A stretch of 64,000 nt of DNA, from assembly GCF_022458985.1 (NCBI RefSeq), contig NC_061781.1, positions 15,899,501-15,963,500 of the forward strand. Reading direction: 5' to 3'. Numbering within the stretch: the first letter of the stretch is position 1; each line of letters starts with the position of its first letter. Under the pieces are notes generated by a model. That model did not search any database. It saw only the letters and a list, made by a program, of their open reading frames with translations, and was not told the origin of the DNA. The DNA is from Mugil cephalus. Taxonomy: Eukaryota > Chordata > Actinopteri > Mugiliformes > Mugilidae. A program made the position numbers and the translations under genes. This document shows positions 1 through 33,203 of the stretch, one piece after another.

Positions 1-3000
1 TGACGTGTATATGCCTGTGATGGGCACCGTGATGTATTTTCGCCGTATACCTCCATATTGCCTGCCTTTCTGAACTGAAATGCTTCCATCATAGATAGAG
101 GTCTGTCTCGGGTCTGGGGTCATGTCCCTCTCATGCTTTTCACTTTATTAGAATTGATTACAGATTGGGTATTATAAAAGAATTAAGATTTCTTGTGAAA
201 GCAGACTTGGTATCTATATTTTGATGCGAAGATCGATTCTAAAAAACCCACTTCAATATCGATATTTCTGGATCGCACATCCCTGCCATCCAAACATTCA
301 ATGGCGCTGTGTTGTTTTTCCAGTCGGGTTAATATTTGTTTCTACTAAACTGCGGCGATGGGGGAGCAGTCAGAAATACTAAAGTGCGTTCTGCATCACT
401 GTGACGCATAGTTACATTTCTGCAGAGGTTCACGTCAGGCTACACTGTTGGGGTCTGGGCTGTCACTGTAGTTATGATGCCAAATGGACACAGAAGCATA
501 AACCATCTGTTGGATAGGCTCTTTTCACAGCCATTTTGGCAAAGGTTTTGACTGTAATTAATAATTGCTGCATTCCACATAGATTCCACATTACGATGTC
601 ACTGTCCAGGGGACCAGCGGCCCTACACAAAGTGTCATAATTTTAGTGTCTCGTGGCAGACATTTGTATGAAATCTTGTCATAATTGAGTATGGAAACAT
701 TTGTGCCAAATGTGAAGATATTCCGTTGAGATGTTAGAAAGGGTTATGGAGACGTGGGAACAACCTGAAAACATAATGCCTCCTGCCATAGCCGAGCCAT
801 AAAAATAATGCAGATACGAACTGTAAAAAATGACAACAGCTGTGATGGACTGGCAAACGCCCACAGTGTACCTAACCATTTGCCCTGTGCATGCTGGGAG
901 ATATTTTACCCACTGCCACCCTCAACGGGATAAGTGTCTGTAAAAGAAGAATGGATGCACCAAACATGACCTGCCGAAGACCCACATGGGCACGTTAAAT
1001 AACTCGCAGGTTAACCAGGAACACGGTAACTACAGCGCCAAGCATCTCGAAGGTGCCCCCATTATGTTCTTTTATTCACTCCACCCAGGCTAGGCTACAG
1101 TCTCCTGATATTACTTTCAACTTCATCGGCAGGCATGGTGAAACCGGCGAAACCAGAACCGTAATCTTTTCAAAGCATAGCGTAACTCAGCCAGGTAACA
1201 CTTCACTTGTTATCCCAATTAGTCACAGCACTGAATATTCATAGCGAAGCAGCACTCGGTTCTCTTAACTCTCTCCTAAAAGCTGTTTAATTCACTGTAT
1301 AAATCAGCCGCAGCCCGAGCACAAGCATAATTAGTGTCGCACTAATACAAGATGAGGAAAGTTGGGGGTGCTCAGGTGGCTCACGGGCAGGTATATGTAT
1401 CACAAACAAAACTTTGCGGAGGTCTCCGGGCAGTTTCCTAATAGCTCCAGCCAGGAGCTATTAATGGTCAGTACAGAGCTGAGCAAAATCTACAAAGTGC
1501 CACCACCGCATTGTAAAATCAGTTCATGATGTTTTACTGTCCCCAGAGTAAGGCTTTATATGAAAAGCACGACTTCTACGTAAACATTTCAGAATAAACC
1601 ATAGTGTTGTGATGAGCAATGCTTTGTCGTTTACCAGTATTTGGCAACTGTGAAAAAGTTTTTACACTCTGCTTATTTATTTATTTTTTTTAAAGCAAGC
1701 AACCTGATCCAAAGGCAGTACTTGCAGAATTTAAGCACGGCTGAGTTTTAAATGGCCAAGTGTGGCAGAATGACTGAAATCAGCTGTTTTAAAAGGGACT
1801 CAGGGAGGGGAGAGCTAGGGATCAGCAGGGCAGCAGGGTTTTATCGGTCAAAGCTTCAGCCATAGTCGCCTTAGATCACGCTCCTGTCTGACCCTAATAT
1901 CCTCTGCCACTCACGCTGGCCTCTGGGCCACAAACCCAAATGGACAAACATAACTGTCCAGAATACGCTGAGTCTCTCAGTCCAGCTGCCACAGGACACT
2001 GCGGTCGCGTTTGAAGCAAATTGTCGGACATGTTCTGCTGCTCTTCGGTGCGTGTCTGGAAAAAGACTGCCTGCTTGTACCCTTCTGGACATGTGTCATC
2101 AGCTGTTTCAGAATGGTATTAAAATAAAGCTTGGCCCCGTTTAAAAAAAGAAAAAAGAAAATGAAGATAAATGGACCACTTAAAAAAATTCAAATCCGGC
2201 ACAATTAGTTCCTTGCCCATCTTGTTGTGTCTTTTCCGTGGCAGCGTACCAATTTTGAGTCTGATCGTGAGTGGATGTGACAACATTCTTTATTCTATGT
2301 ATCACTCTCAGCAAAGGCACATTGAGTCACTCTGCAGAGCCTTACAGATTGTGGCATTTTAATATGGAGTGGATGCTGCTCCACTCTTTGAACAGTTTCA
2401 AATTGTAGCTTGAAACTCCTCAACTAGAATGAGCCTGTATTTGTATTCTATGTACTTTTCTTTATTTATCCATGGCTACCTGGCATTTTTATTGATTCGG
2501 CTGTTTATCATTCTGACGAACTCCCACCAGAGATTCAACCCGATATGAGATTTTCACCTTCTAACCTCACTGTGGTATAAATGAACAGATGAAGTATTAC
2601 AGCTGTGCAGTTTCCCTCAGTTCACTGATTATTATCATTATTGTTATTATTTTTGTGCTAATTCCTTTTATTTATGACCATAAGCAGCCGCATTCAACCG
2701 CACCTAACAGGTGGAGCAGATGCCTAATGTATTCAATGCTATTTTCGTCTGTGCATTTCACCGATCAGCATAACAGAGTAAATCGTCTGTGTTTTTGTGA
2801 GAAGTTCCTTTCATCCAAACTGTCTGAGGCAACATGAAGAAGTATCAAACCGCCGTGGATCAGAGAGAAGGCTAATTGGCTCTTGGTGGTTTTCAACAGA
2901 GGTGCCTCATCTGTGGTGTTTGATTTATGAAGGGTGGTTCTTCCTCCTCGGAAACAACAGACCTACGGTGATTCTTCATCTGGATATTGGACCGAAATTG

Positions 3001-3450
3001 AGTTATCCTACGCCAGTTATATGAGATGTTTCCGTTGTTTCGCATCAGATTCGCAAATGAGGATTTAAAAACCATTCGTTTCAACAGAGAATTGTAAACA
3101 AACCGAAACGGCCCTACATCTTTAATGATTGAATTAATTTAGATGCTTTGGAAACCACTTGGAAGTCTTTATCTCCCCGCTGTTCATTAATCATATTAAT
3201 CACACAAACTGGCTTCCCATTATCCTTTATAGAATTCCCCAGTGCACGTAGCTGTGTAACGCGGAGCGTTGCGTCAGCTGTGTCTGTTCCTGTTTGGTGG
3301 ATCGCTAAAAATGTTTGGAGGCCTCTCGTGAATGAATGGCACCCCTGAAAGTGAGCATTTAGCAGCTGAACTGTTTGAAAGGTCAAAACAAAATGCACTG
3401 TACAGTATGGGCATCCTAATGTGCAGCTGTGAGGCAGAGACCTCAGCCGG
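1..3450. other. Upstream non-coding region, no gene recognised
   Basis: I find no recognisable coding exon, RNA gene or complete mobile element here. The open frames are short, differ between strands and resemble no protein I know. The stretch is AT-rich with scattered homopolymers (for example near 1680 and 2140). It lies just upstream of the frmpd4 leader, so it may hold distal regulatory sequence, but nothing in the sequence itself proves that. Confidence 0.5.
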
Positions 3451-4158
3451 GGAGGGGACACATTAGGTCCTCCTGTCTCTCCAGCTGCCGCTGTTGCTTC
3501 TGCACCCACATTATGCGCACGCGATGCTCTGTCATTTCGCCGCTCTTCCTCCGCGAGCCTGAGGACTGATCGGCATATCCTTTTGAGAAATTCTTGGAAG
3601 CCGGCTGCATCCTTCAGCAGTACTAATTCTTGTGCCACCACACACACAAACACACACACACGCACACAAGACAACATCCTCTCGCATTCCTCGTTTTTCT
3701 CTCCTCCACTCTCATCTCCCACCACCACCACCACCTCCGCCACCCCTGTCGCTCCCTCCCTCTCTCCCTCCCTCTGCCCCTCACTCTGGCTCTCTCTGCC
3801 TCTCTCCAAAGCTGTTGTTACTGTGCGGCTCCCGCACATCATTCCACCGTGATGGAAATTAAATGAAGGTGGCTTAATGCAGCTAACAGAGGCATGCTTT
3901 GAAGGATGTAACCAGGGGAAGCTGCGCTGCCAGATCCTTTTCCATGGGCTATGGATTTGCGCTGTTGAGGCGAGGACACAGCAATCACTCAGCCATGCAG
4001 AAGCCCAGACAACAGGACTAATCTCTCCACCTGACTTGTGGAAGCTCCACTTTTTTTTTTCTCCTGAATTATTTATTCCCCCCTTGCCAGAGACAGTGTG
4101 GGACAATGGAGCCGGAGTGAAGTAGAATTCGTAGCCTTAACTGCAGCCTGCAGCACAC
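3451..4158 (+). promoter_or_regulatory. frmpd4: Probable frmpd4 promoter and 5' leader
   Basis: The composition becomes more GC- and CT-rich immediately before the frmpd4 start codon. The stretch contains a CA repeat (about 3641-3668), a long pyrimidine tract with CCA and CTCC units (about 3690-3810) and a T-tract near 4050. I see no clear TATA box, which fits a dispersed neuronal promoter. Several ATGs precede the start at 4159 (for example around 3863 and 3890), so the leader may carry upstream ORFs. The transcription start cannot be placed from sequence alone. A 330-codon open frame lies on the opposite strand over this same region. Confidence 0.4.
3641..3668. repeat. CA dinucleotide repeat
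   Basis: An imperfect CA tract with A and CG interruptions is visible directly. It is followed by a CT-rich tract to about 3810. Length polymorphism is likely. Confidence 0.85.
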
Positions 4159-27348
<23,190 letters not shown>

Positions 27349-27415
27349 TTATTGATTTTAAAGCCATACATAAGAGACGTGGGTTTATCAACCAATGTGA
27401 ACTGCTGTGAAAAAA

Positions 27416-27421
27416 AATAAA
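27416..27421 (+). terminator. frmpd4: frmpd4 polyadenylation signal
   Basis: AATAAA lies about 70 bp after the long-form stop codon and is followed by TG-rich sequence. A short 3' UTR for the long form would follow. Confidence 0.65.
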
Positions 27422-28249
27422 ATCTTGCCTTGTGTATACAATATTTTATTATGTAAAGAAAATATGAAATTATATGAATTATGAAAGTTTTAAATAGATT
27501 ATATTAAGAAGCATATGAGCCTCCCCTCAAGTATATTATCTAATATTACATATTGGGGATTATTTTAATGATTTATTGGTTATATTAGGAGCATTACATG
27601 TAGATGATTCAAACCTTATTAGTACCTTGTTTATAAATTGTAATATATGTTGGAGAAATGCATACACTATATACAGCTCTAGACAAATCATTGCACAGGA
27701 CAAAATGTAATAATATTAAAGTAATGCATATGTTTTTCATTTGTTGAAGTCACCTAATTTAACGGATACTTTACACATGAACACTGAGTACTTTCCTGTT
27801 ATTTTTGTCAGCGTCATTAAAGAAATTAAACCTTGTAAAAAGTGTTATCTCAAGTGACTTCTGTCTGTTTCTGTTTCCTCGCACATGAGTAGAGTTTTGA
27901 GTCTCTCATGCGACACCTCGTTTTTTATTTCCGTTTGCACTGGTGCGTGCAAGTCACTTTCTTTTCAGCTCATCTCTAAATGACAGGATAACAGATCAAA
28001 TGGCTGCTGGAGAGTGTACAAGTTTGTAAAACTGCATTATCCACACAGAGAAGTTCCTTGGCCTATGTTTAGTTTTGTAACTATATTTATTAATTAATGA
28101 TTTTAGCATTCGCTCGAGTCTTGGGTGGTGGTAATACTTTTGGAATTAATGCTGATGTTGGTGTCTTTCAGTGAATAGAGAGTCTGCATGTGCAGCACAT
28201 TATGCATTATTTGTTTGATTAAAAAAAACTAACTGACACGATAGCAGCT

Positions 28250-28420
28250 CTTTGAGTATGGTGGAGGTTGAGCTAATATCAGGCTGCTAACGTGCTACAA
28301 TGCCAGTGCTTACGTGATTATGTACGCACTTAGCATTTAGCATGCTAATATTTGCTTAAAACCTCAAAAACAACAGTCAACAGTTTATCTGCAGATGTGT
28401 GCCAAAAGGTTGGGTGATCA
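28250..28420. repeat. Possible dispersed teleost repeat remnant
   Basis: AGCATTTAGCATGCTAATAT followed by text with TGTGTGCCAAAAGGTTGG recalls a common fish interspersed repeat. The match is from memory and weak, and boundaries are guesses. Confidence 0.3.
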
Positions 28421-28759
28421 CTCAAGCATCATCAACACAATATATGGTGGTGGTTTTATCTGAAGCTGAGCTGTCAACTAATTCTGGCACATACAAGGCT
28501 TCATTTCCTTTTAGTATTGCTAAAAAGACACTTTGCCATCAATGCACATGCAGTGGATCAAGTAGATGTTTTGTCTTAAATTACAGAATCTGTTTTGGTC
28601 ACAAAGCTCAAATAAAGGATGAGACTGTTTGAACAGGTGAGCGTGACAGTTAGTCAGGCGTACATTCATAGAGCGCCCACAGACTACGTAAAAAGATTGT
28701 GTCTGGCGCCAAAAATAACATGTTTACCATGTAAGCTGGTATACCTAAAGGTGTTTAGG

Positions 28760-28796
28760 TTTCCCTTTCCCCTGCCGGCTAATCAGAAATGAAACC
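28760..28796 (+). promoter_or_regulatory. IRF/ISRE-like sites upstream of tlr7
   Basis: TTTCCCTTTC is an exact TTTCNNTTTC core, about 410 bp before the tlr7 start. A second GAAATGAAAC motif follows within 30 bp. A third, GGGAAACGAAA, lies in tlr7 intron 1 near 29290. Interferon-regulated transcription is expected for TLR7 genes. Binding is not shown by sequence. Confidence 0.4.
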
Positions 28797-29180
28797 ACTG
28801 TGGTGGATAACCCGCGACTCATCCAGCTGTGCTATCGCACAGTATGAGGACTATTTATGTATGATTCATCCTTCTGTTATAAAGGAGTGCTCTTTGTAGC
28901 AATCTTACCACAATCAATCATTCAATAATCAACATAAAGGGAATGTCTCTGTAAGGATCAGTAAAAAACAAACAGAAAAAACACAAAACATGGAAGATGT
29001 GTCTCTGTTTGTGGTTTGCAGCAATAAGGAAGTGATGTTCGCTAATTATACACACTGTGGGCAAACCCTCACACCTGTTACTTTCATCCCATCACACTGG
29101 AAGCAGCCTTTACTTCTTTCAGTAACGAACTTGACAACAGATCACAAAGCAGGACCTCTTTTCAATCCCTCGTGCGAATA

Positions 29181-32100
29181 ATGTTCTTCCACTTGGTGAG
29201 TCTACTTTCTTCATTCGCTGTAAAATAGCACAGATTTATAAGTAGTCAGTTTTCTTTGATCAGAAATGTCGCAAAATACGAGTAGGAGAGGGAAACGAAA
29301 TGTCTGCTTGTACCATTTCCAGCTGTATTCTGCACGTGCCTTTTTAGTGATACTGCTTGTGATGTGCTTTAAGTCCTTGTTATTTTACTGCATTATTAGC
29401 CACCAGCTCACATTTCTCACGGAGTCATGTGTGTTTTCACGCAGATGTTTGTGGCACTGCTGGGCCCCTGGCCTTGCCTCCCTATGCGGACATCTAACAT
29501 CTCTTACCCCAAAACTCTGCCATGTGACGTTAGCGAGGCCAGCAATGGGAGTGAGGTGAAGGTGGACTGCACCGAGAGAAGCCTCAAAGAAATCCCCCTT
29601 GGCATCCCTAGAGACACCACCAATCTGACGCTCACCATCAATCACATTCCTAAGTTAAACTCCACCTCCTTTCATGGTCTAGAGAACTTGACTGAGATTG
29701 ACATGAGGTGCAACTGCGTGCCCATCAAAATCGGACCCAAGGACCGCATGTGCACTGCAAGCGTGACGATCGAGGAAAATACCTTCAGCGGACTGAGGAA
29801 CTTGCGAGCACTTTATCTGGATGGCAATCAGCTTTCCAGCATACCAATAGGTCTGCCTTCAAATGTGATCCTGCTGAGTTTGGAAGTCAATCATATATTT
29901 CAGCTTTCTAGTGCAAACCTCTCTGAGATCAGAAATGTTGAGGTGCTTTACCTCGGTCAAAACTGCTATTATCGCAACCCATGCAACTATTCCTACCAAA
30001 TAGATGACGATGCATTTTTACAGTTTAACAATTTGACATTGCTATCCCTCAAGTCGAATAATTTATCCTTCATACCGCATCAGCTGCCCACAAGTTTGAG
30101 GGAGCTGTATCTCTACAATAATAACATCCAAAGAGTCACAGATGAGCATTTCAAAAACTTAACCAACCTTGAGATTCTAGACATTAGCGGAAACTGTCCT
30201 CGTTGTTACAATGCGCCTTTTCCGTGCACCCCGTGCCCAGGTAACGCACCTCTTAATATCAGCAATATGGCTTTTAAAATGCTGACGAAACTAAAGACGT
30301 TACGTCTGCACAGTAACTCCCTGAAGTTCGTGCCACATGAATGGTTTGCCAGCACAACTGAACTCAGAGTGCTTGACCTTTCATCGAACTTTTTAGCAAG
30401 AGAGATAGGAGTCACTACCTTTCCACAGTTCATGGGGAAACTAGAAGAACTGGACCTTTCCTTTAACTATGAGCTTCAGAAATATCCTCAAACCCTGAAA
30501 CTTAGCTGCGAATTCTCCAAACTCAAGTCTCTGAGAATTCTTAGACTAAAAGGTTTTGTCTTTCAGAAGCTAAAACTAGAAAGCATTAAGCCTTTAAAAG
30601 CTCTACCAAACTTGGAGGTTATAGATTTGGGAACAAACTTTATCAAACTGACAAACCTCAGTATTCTGACGGAACTGAAAAGCTTTAAAATAATCAGTCT
30701 TTCTGACAACAAAATATCGTCTCCCTCTGACGGGCAAGATGCTGTTGGTTTCTCAGGAGGGGAGACCTTGAACTGGTCTCCCATGTCGGCTGCTGCTGAG
30801 TACAGAAACAAGGAAGTGAGAGAAATACATTACTTCAGATATGATGAATATGCACGCAGCTGCAAATACAAAGATAAAGAGCTTGGAGTTATTACATCCT
30901 TCGTCAACAGGGAATGCAGTCAGTTTGGCAAAACTCTGGATGTGAGCAGGAACAACATATTCTTCTTGCATTCAAGATTTTTGAACCTCGAAGACCTGAG
31001 GTGCCTCAATCTATCCGGAAATGCGATGAGTCAAAGTCTGAATGGCTCCGAGTTCAAATCTCTCCCTAATTTACAATATCTGGACTTCTCATCGAATCGT
31101 CTGGACCTGCTATACTCCACGGCGTTTTCCGAGCTGAAAAATCTGGTCATCTTGGACATAAGTAACAACAACCACTATTTTGAATCAGAGGGCGTGACTC
31201 ACATGCTTAACTTCACCAGGAATTTAACACATCTCAGGGTACTAATGATGAACCACAACAAGATATCTACGTCCACTAACACTGAGATGGAGAGTGAATC
31301 CCTAGAAAGATTGGAGTTCAGAGGTAACCGCTTAGATATGCTGTGGAGAGATGGGGACACCAGGTATGTCAACTATTTCAAGAAATTACGTAATCTCACT
31401 GTCCTCGACATCTCCCAAAACAACCTCAACTTTATTCCAGCTCAAGTGTTCAGCGGCCTTCCGGACAAACTGTCTGATCTCTACATCAGAAACAACAAAC
31501 TAAAATCCTTTTCTTGGGGGAAACTGCAACTCCTGCATTCTTTGCAAGTCTTGGATCTCAGCTGGAACAGCTTAACTACGGTTCCACGAGTCCTGTCGAA
31601 CTGCACAAAGTCTCTCAAGAAACTCATTTTGCATGACAATCAAATCGTTAAACTCACAATGGACTTCCTCAAGGATGCCTACAACTTAAAATACCTGGAT
31701 CTTAGCTATAATTTAATAAAGCACATTGAAAAGTCCAGCTTTCCAGATGACGTTGTTAATCAGATGGACATGTTACTTCTGCATCACAACAGATTCCTCT
31801 GCACTTGCAATGCTACTTGGTTTGTGATGTGGCTCAACAGCACCAAAGTCACCATTCCCAGACTGGGCACGGATGTCACTTGTGCTGCTCCAGGCGCACA
31901 AAGAGGTCGCTCTGTTGTTTCAGTGGATCTGCTGGCCTGCCAGCACCACTACCTGTCAATCATCCTCTACATCCTCATGACCTCCTTCATGCTCTGCTTC
32001 ATCACACTGTCCATCTCCAGCCACCTCTTCCTCTGGGATGTGTGGTACATCTACCACTTCTGCAGGGCCAAGCTCAAGGGCTACAGCCGCCTGCATTCTC

Positions 32101-32591
32101 AGAGTGCCGCCTATGACGCCTTTGTGATCTACGACAAGGACGACCCCGCAGTGACCGAGTGGGTCATGAAGGAAATGTGCGTCCAGCTGGAGGGCCGCGG
32201 AGACCGTCGCCTGACGCTGTGCCTGGAGGAACGGGACTGGATCCCTGGGTGTCCCCTGATCGACAACCTCTGCCAGAGCATCCACAGGAGCAAGAGGACC
32301 GTGTTCATTCTCACCAAACAGTATATTAAAGGGGGGAACTTCAAAACTGCTTTCTACATGGCCCACCAAAGGCTCATGGATGAAAAAAATGATGTTATAG
32401 TGCTTATTTTCTTAGAGAAAGTACCTTGCAATTCAAAGTACTTGAGGTTGCGGAAGAGGCTGTACAGGCGGTCGGTGTTGGAGTGGCCAACAAACCCTCA
32501 GGCTCAGCCGTACTTCTGGTTCACTTTGAGAAGTGTGTTAGCCACTGAAAGTCACAAACAATACAACAATCTTTTCAAAGAAACGCTGTAA
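29181..32591 (+). CDS. tlr7: Toll-like receptor 7
   Basis: Endosomal receptor that senses single-stranded RNA and signals through MyD88. Exon 1 (29181-29195) encodes only MFFHL before donor GTGAGT. Exon 2 starts after the acceptor CACGCAG at 29445 and runs to 32591, giving 1053 aa; human TLR7 is 1049 aa. The N terminus leads into YPKTLPC, as in mammals, followed by leucine-rich repeats with the TLR7-9 cysteine insertions (RCNCVPI; GNCPRCYNAPFPC), a Z-loop region about aa 430-490, an LRR C-terminal cap (CTCNATW), a membrane segment about aa 842-864 and a TIR domain from about aa 893. The TIR shows YDAFVIYD (box 1), LCLEERDWIPG (BB loop with Pro) and an FW box 3. The ending FKETL resembles human FKETV. 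An ATG upstream at 29427 lies in the intron and was not used. Confidence 0.96.
29196..29444 (+). other. tlr7: tlr7 intron 1
   Basis: A 249 bp intron bounded by GTGAGT and ACGCAG. It contains an IRF-like GGGAAACGAAA near 29290. This matches the TLR7-9 pattern of a tiny first coding exon. Confidence 0.8.
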
Positions 32592-33081
32592 AGAGAAACA
32601 TTGAAATTAGTTCCTCATCTCAATGCATGCTGTCTGCCATGTACTTCTGCATGTAGTATGTAAATATTGCACAGTGTAAATGTCAGCACTATTATTATTA
32701 TTAATGTCATAGTAATGGCTGGTTTTGTGCTAGTGTATACTCTTGTTGGTTGTGTTATTGACTTGCACCTTTTTGCCATCCTCCTGGTTTTCTAGTTGTC
32801 ACCTTGTATTCAAGGACAATCAACACACAACACATAATGAAACAAGGAAATGAAACCGGCGCACTTCTTCAAATGCCATGCTACTCGTTTTCCACAGCTT
32901 ATGGACTGTGTGAACCAAGCGCTTTGTTGATTTTATGTTTCATCAAATGGGGGATTTTTTAATTTATTTTTTTTTTGTGTAAAATCTGTAATTTGTAAAG
33001 AACCAGAAGAGACGTTTTGACTTGTAATGGCTTGTTGAGACAGGTGGCAAGTATCGTTTCTACAAGCAGGGTGTTTTGGGT

Positions 33082-33113
<32 letters not shown>

Positions 33114-33203
33114 CGTACCAGAAAGATTTCAAAGTGTCAGAGCATCGTCTGGTTTCAAGTTTGCCATTCAGAAATCATGAGGAACCAATACAGCGCATGC
33201 ATA
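32592..33203 (+). other. tlr7 3' UTR and tlr7-tlr8 spacer
   Basis: The stretch is AT-rich and includes a T run of about 30 bases (around 33080-33109). No consensus AATAAA occurs before the proposed tlr8 first exon. The nearest downstream signals are ATTAAA near 33474 and AATAAA at 33697 and 33906. The tlr7 3' end may therefore overlap the tlr8 leader or use a variant signal. Confidence 0.5.

Larger units (their letters stand above)
27430..29180. other. Intergenic frmpd4-tlr7; no gene recognised
   Basis: The stretch is AT-rich. PRPS2 lies between FRMPD4 and TLR7 in human, and I see no trace of it here. Part of 28250-28420, with TTAGCATTTAGCATGCTAA phrases, looks like a diverged copy of a dispersed fish repeat. 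The 3' part should contain the tlr7 promoter. Confidence 0.55.

Noticed and set aside
3583..3866. Three overlapping + strand frames of 76-89 codons
   Set aside because: They are translations of the CA and CT-rich repeats (His-Thr, Pro and Ser runs).
29427..29444. An earlier tlr7 start at 29427
   Set aside because: It lies inside intron 1, before the acceptor at 29444. The spliced exon 1 (MFFHL) gives the expected layout.
31805..32369. Overlapping frames on both strands inside tlr7 (and similar ones in tlr8 at 34568-34966 and 36969-37304)
   Set aside because: They are mirror frames of strongly coding sequence and show no domain of their own.
33071..33112. Poly-A tail of a processed pseudogene on the minus strand
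   Set aside because: No retro-copied coding sequence adjoins the T run on the expected side.
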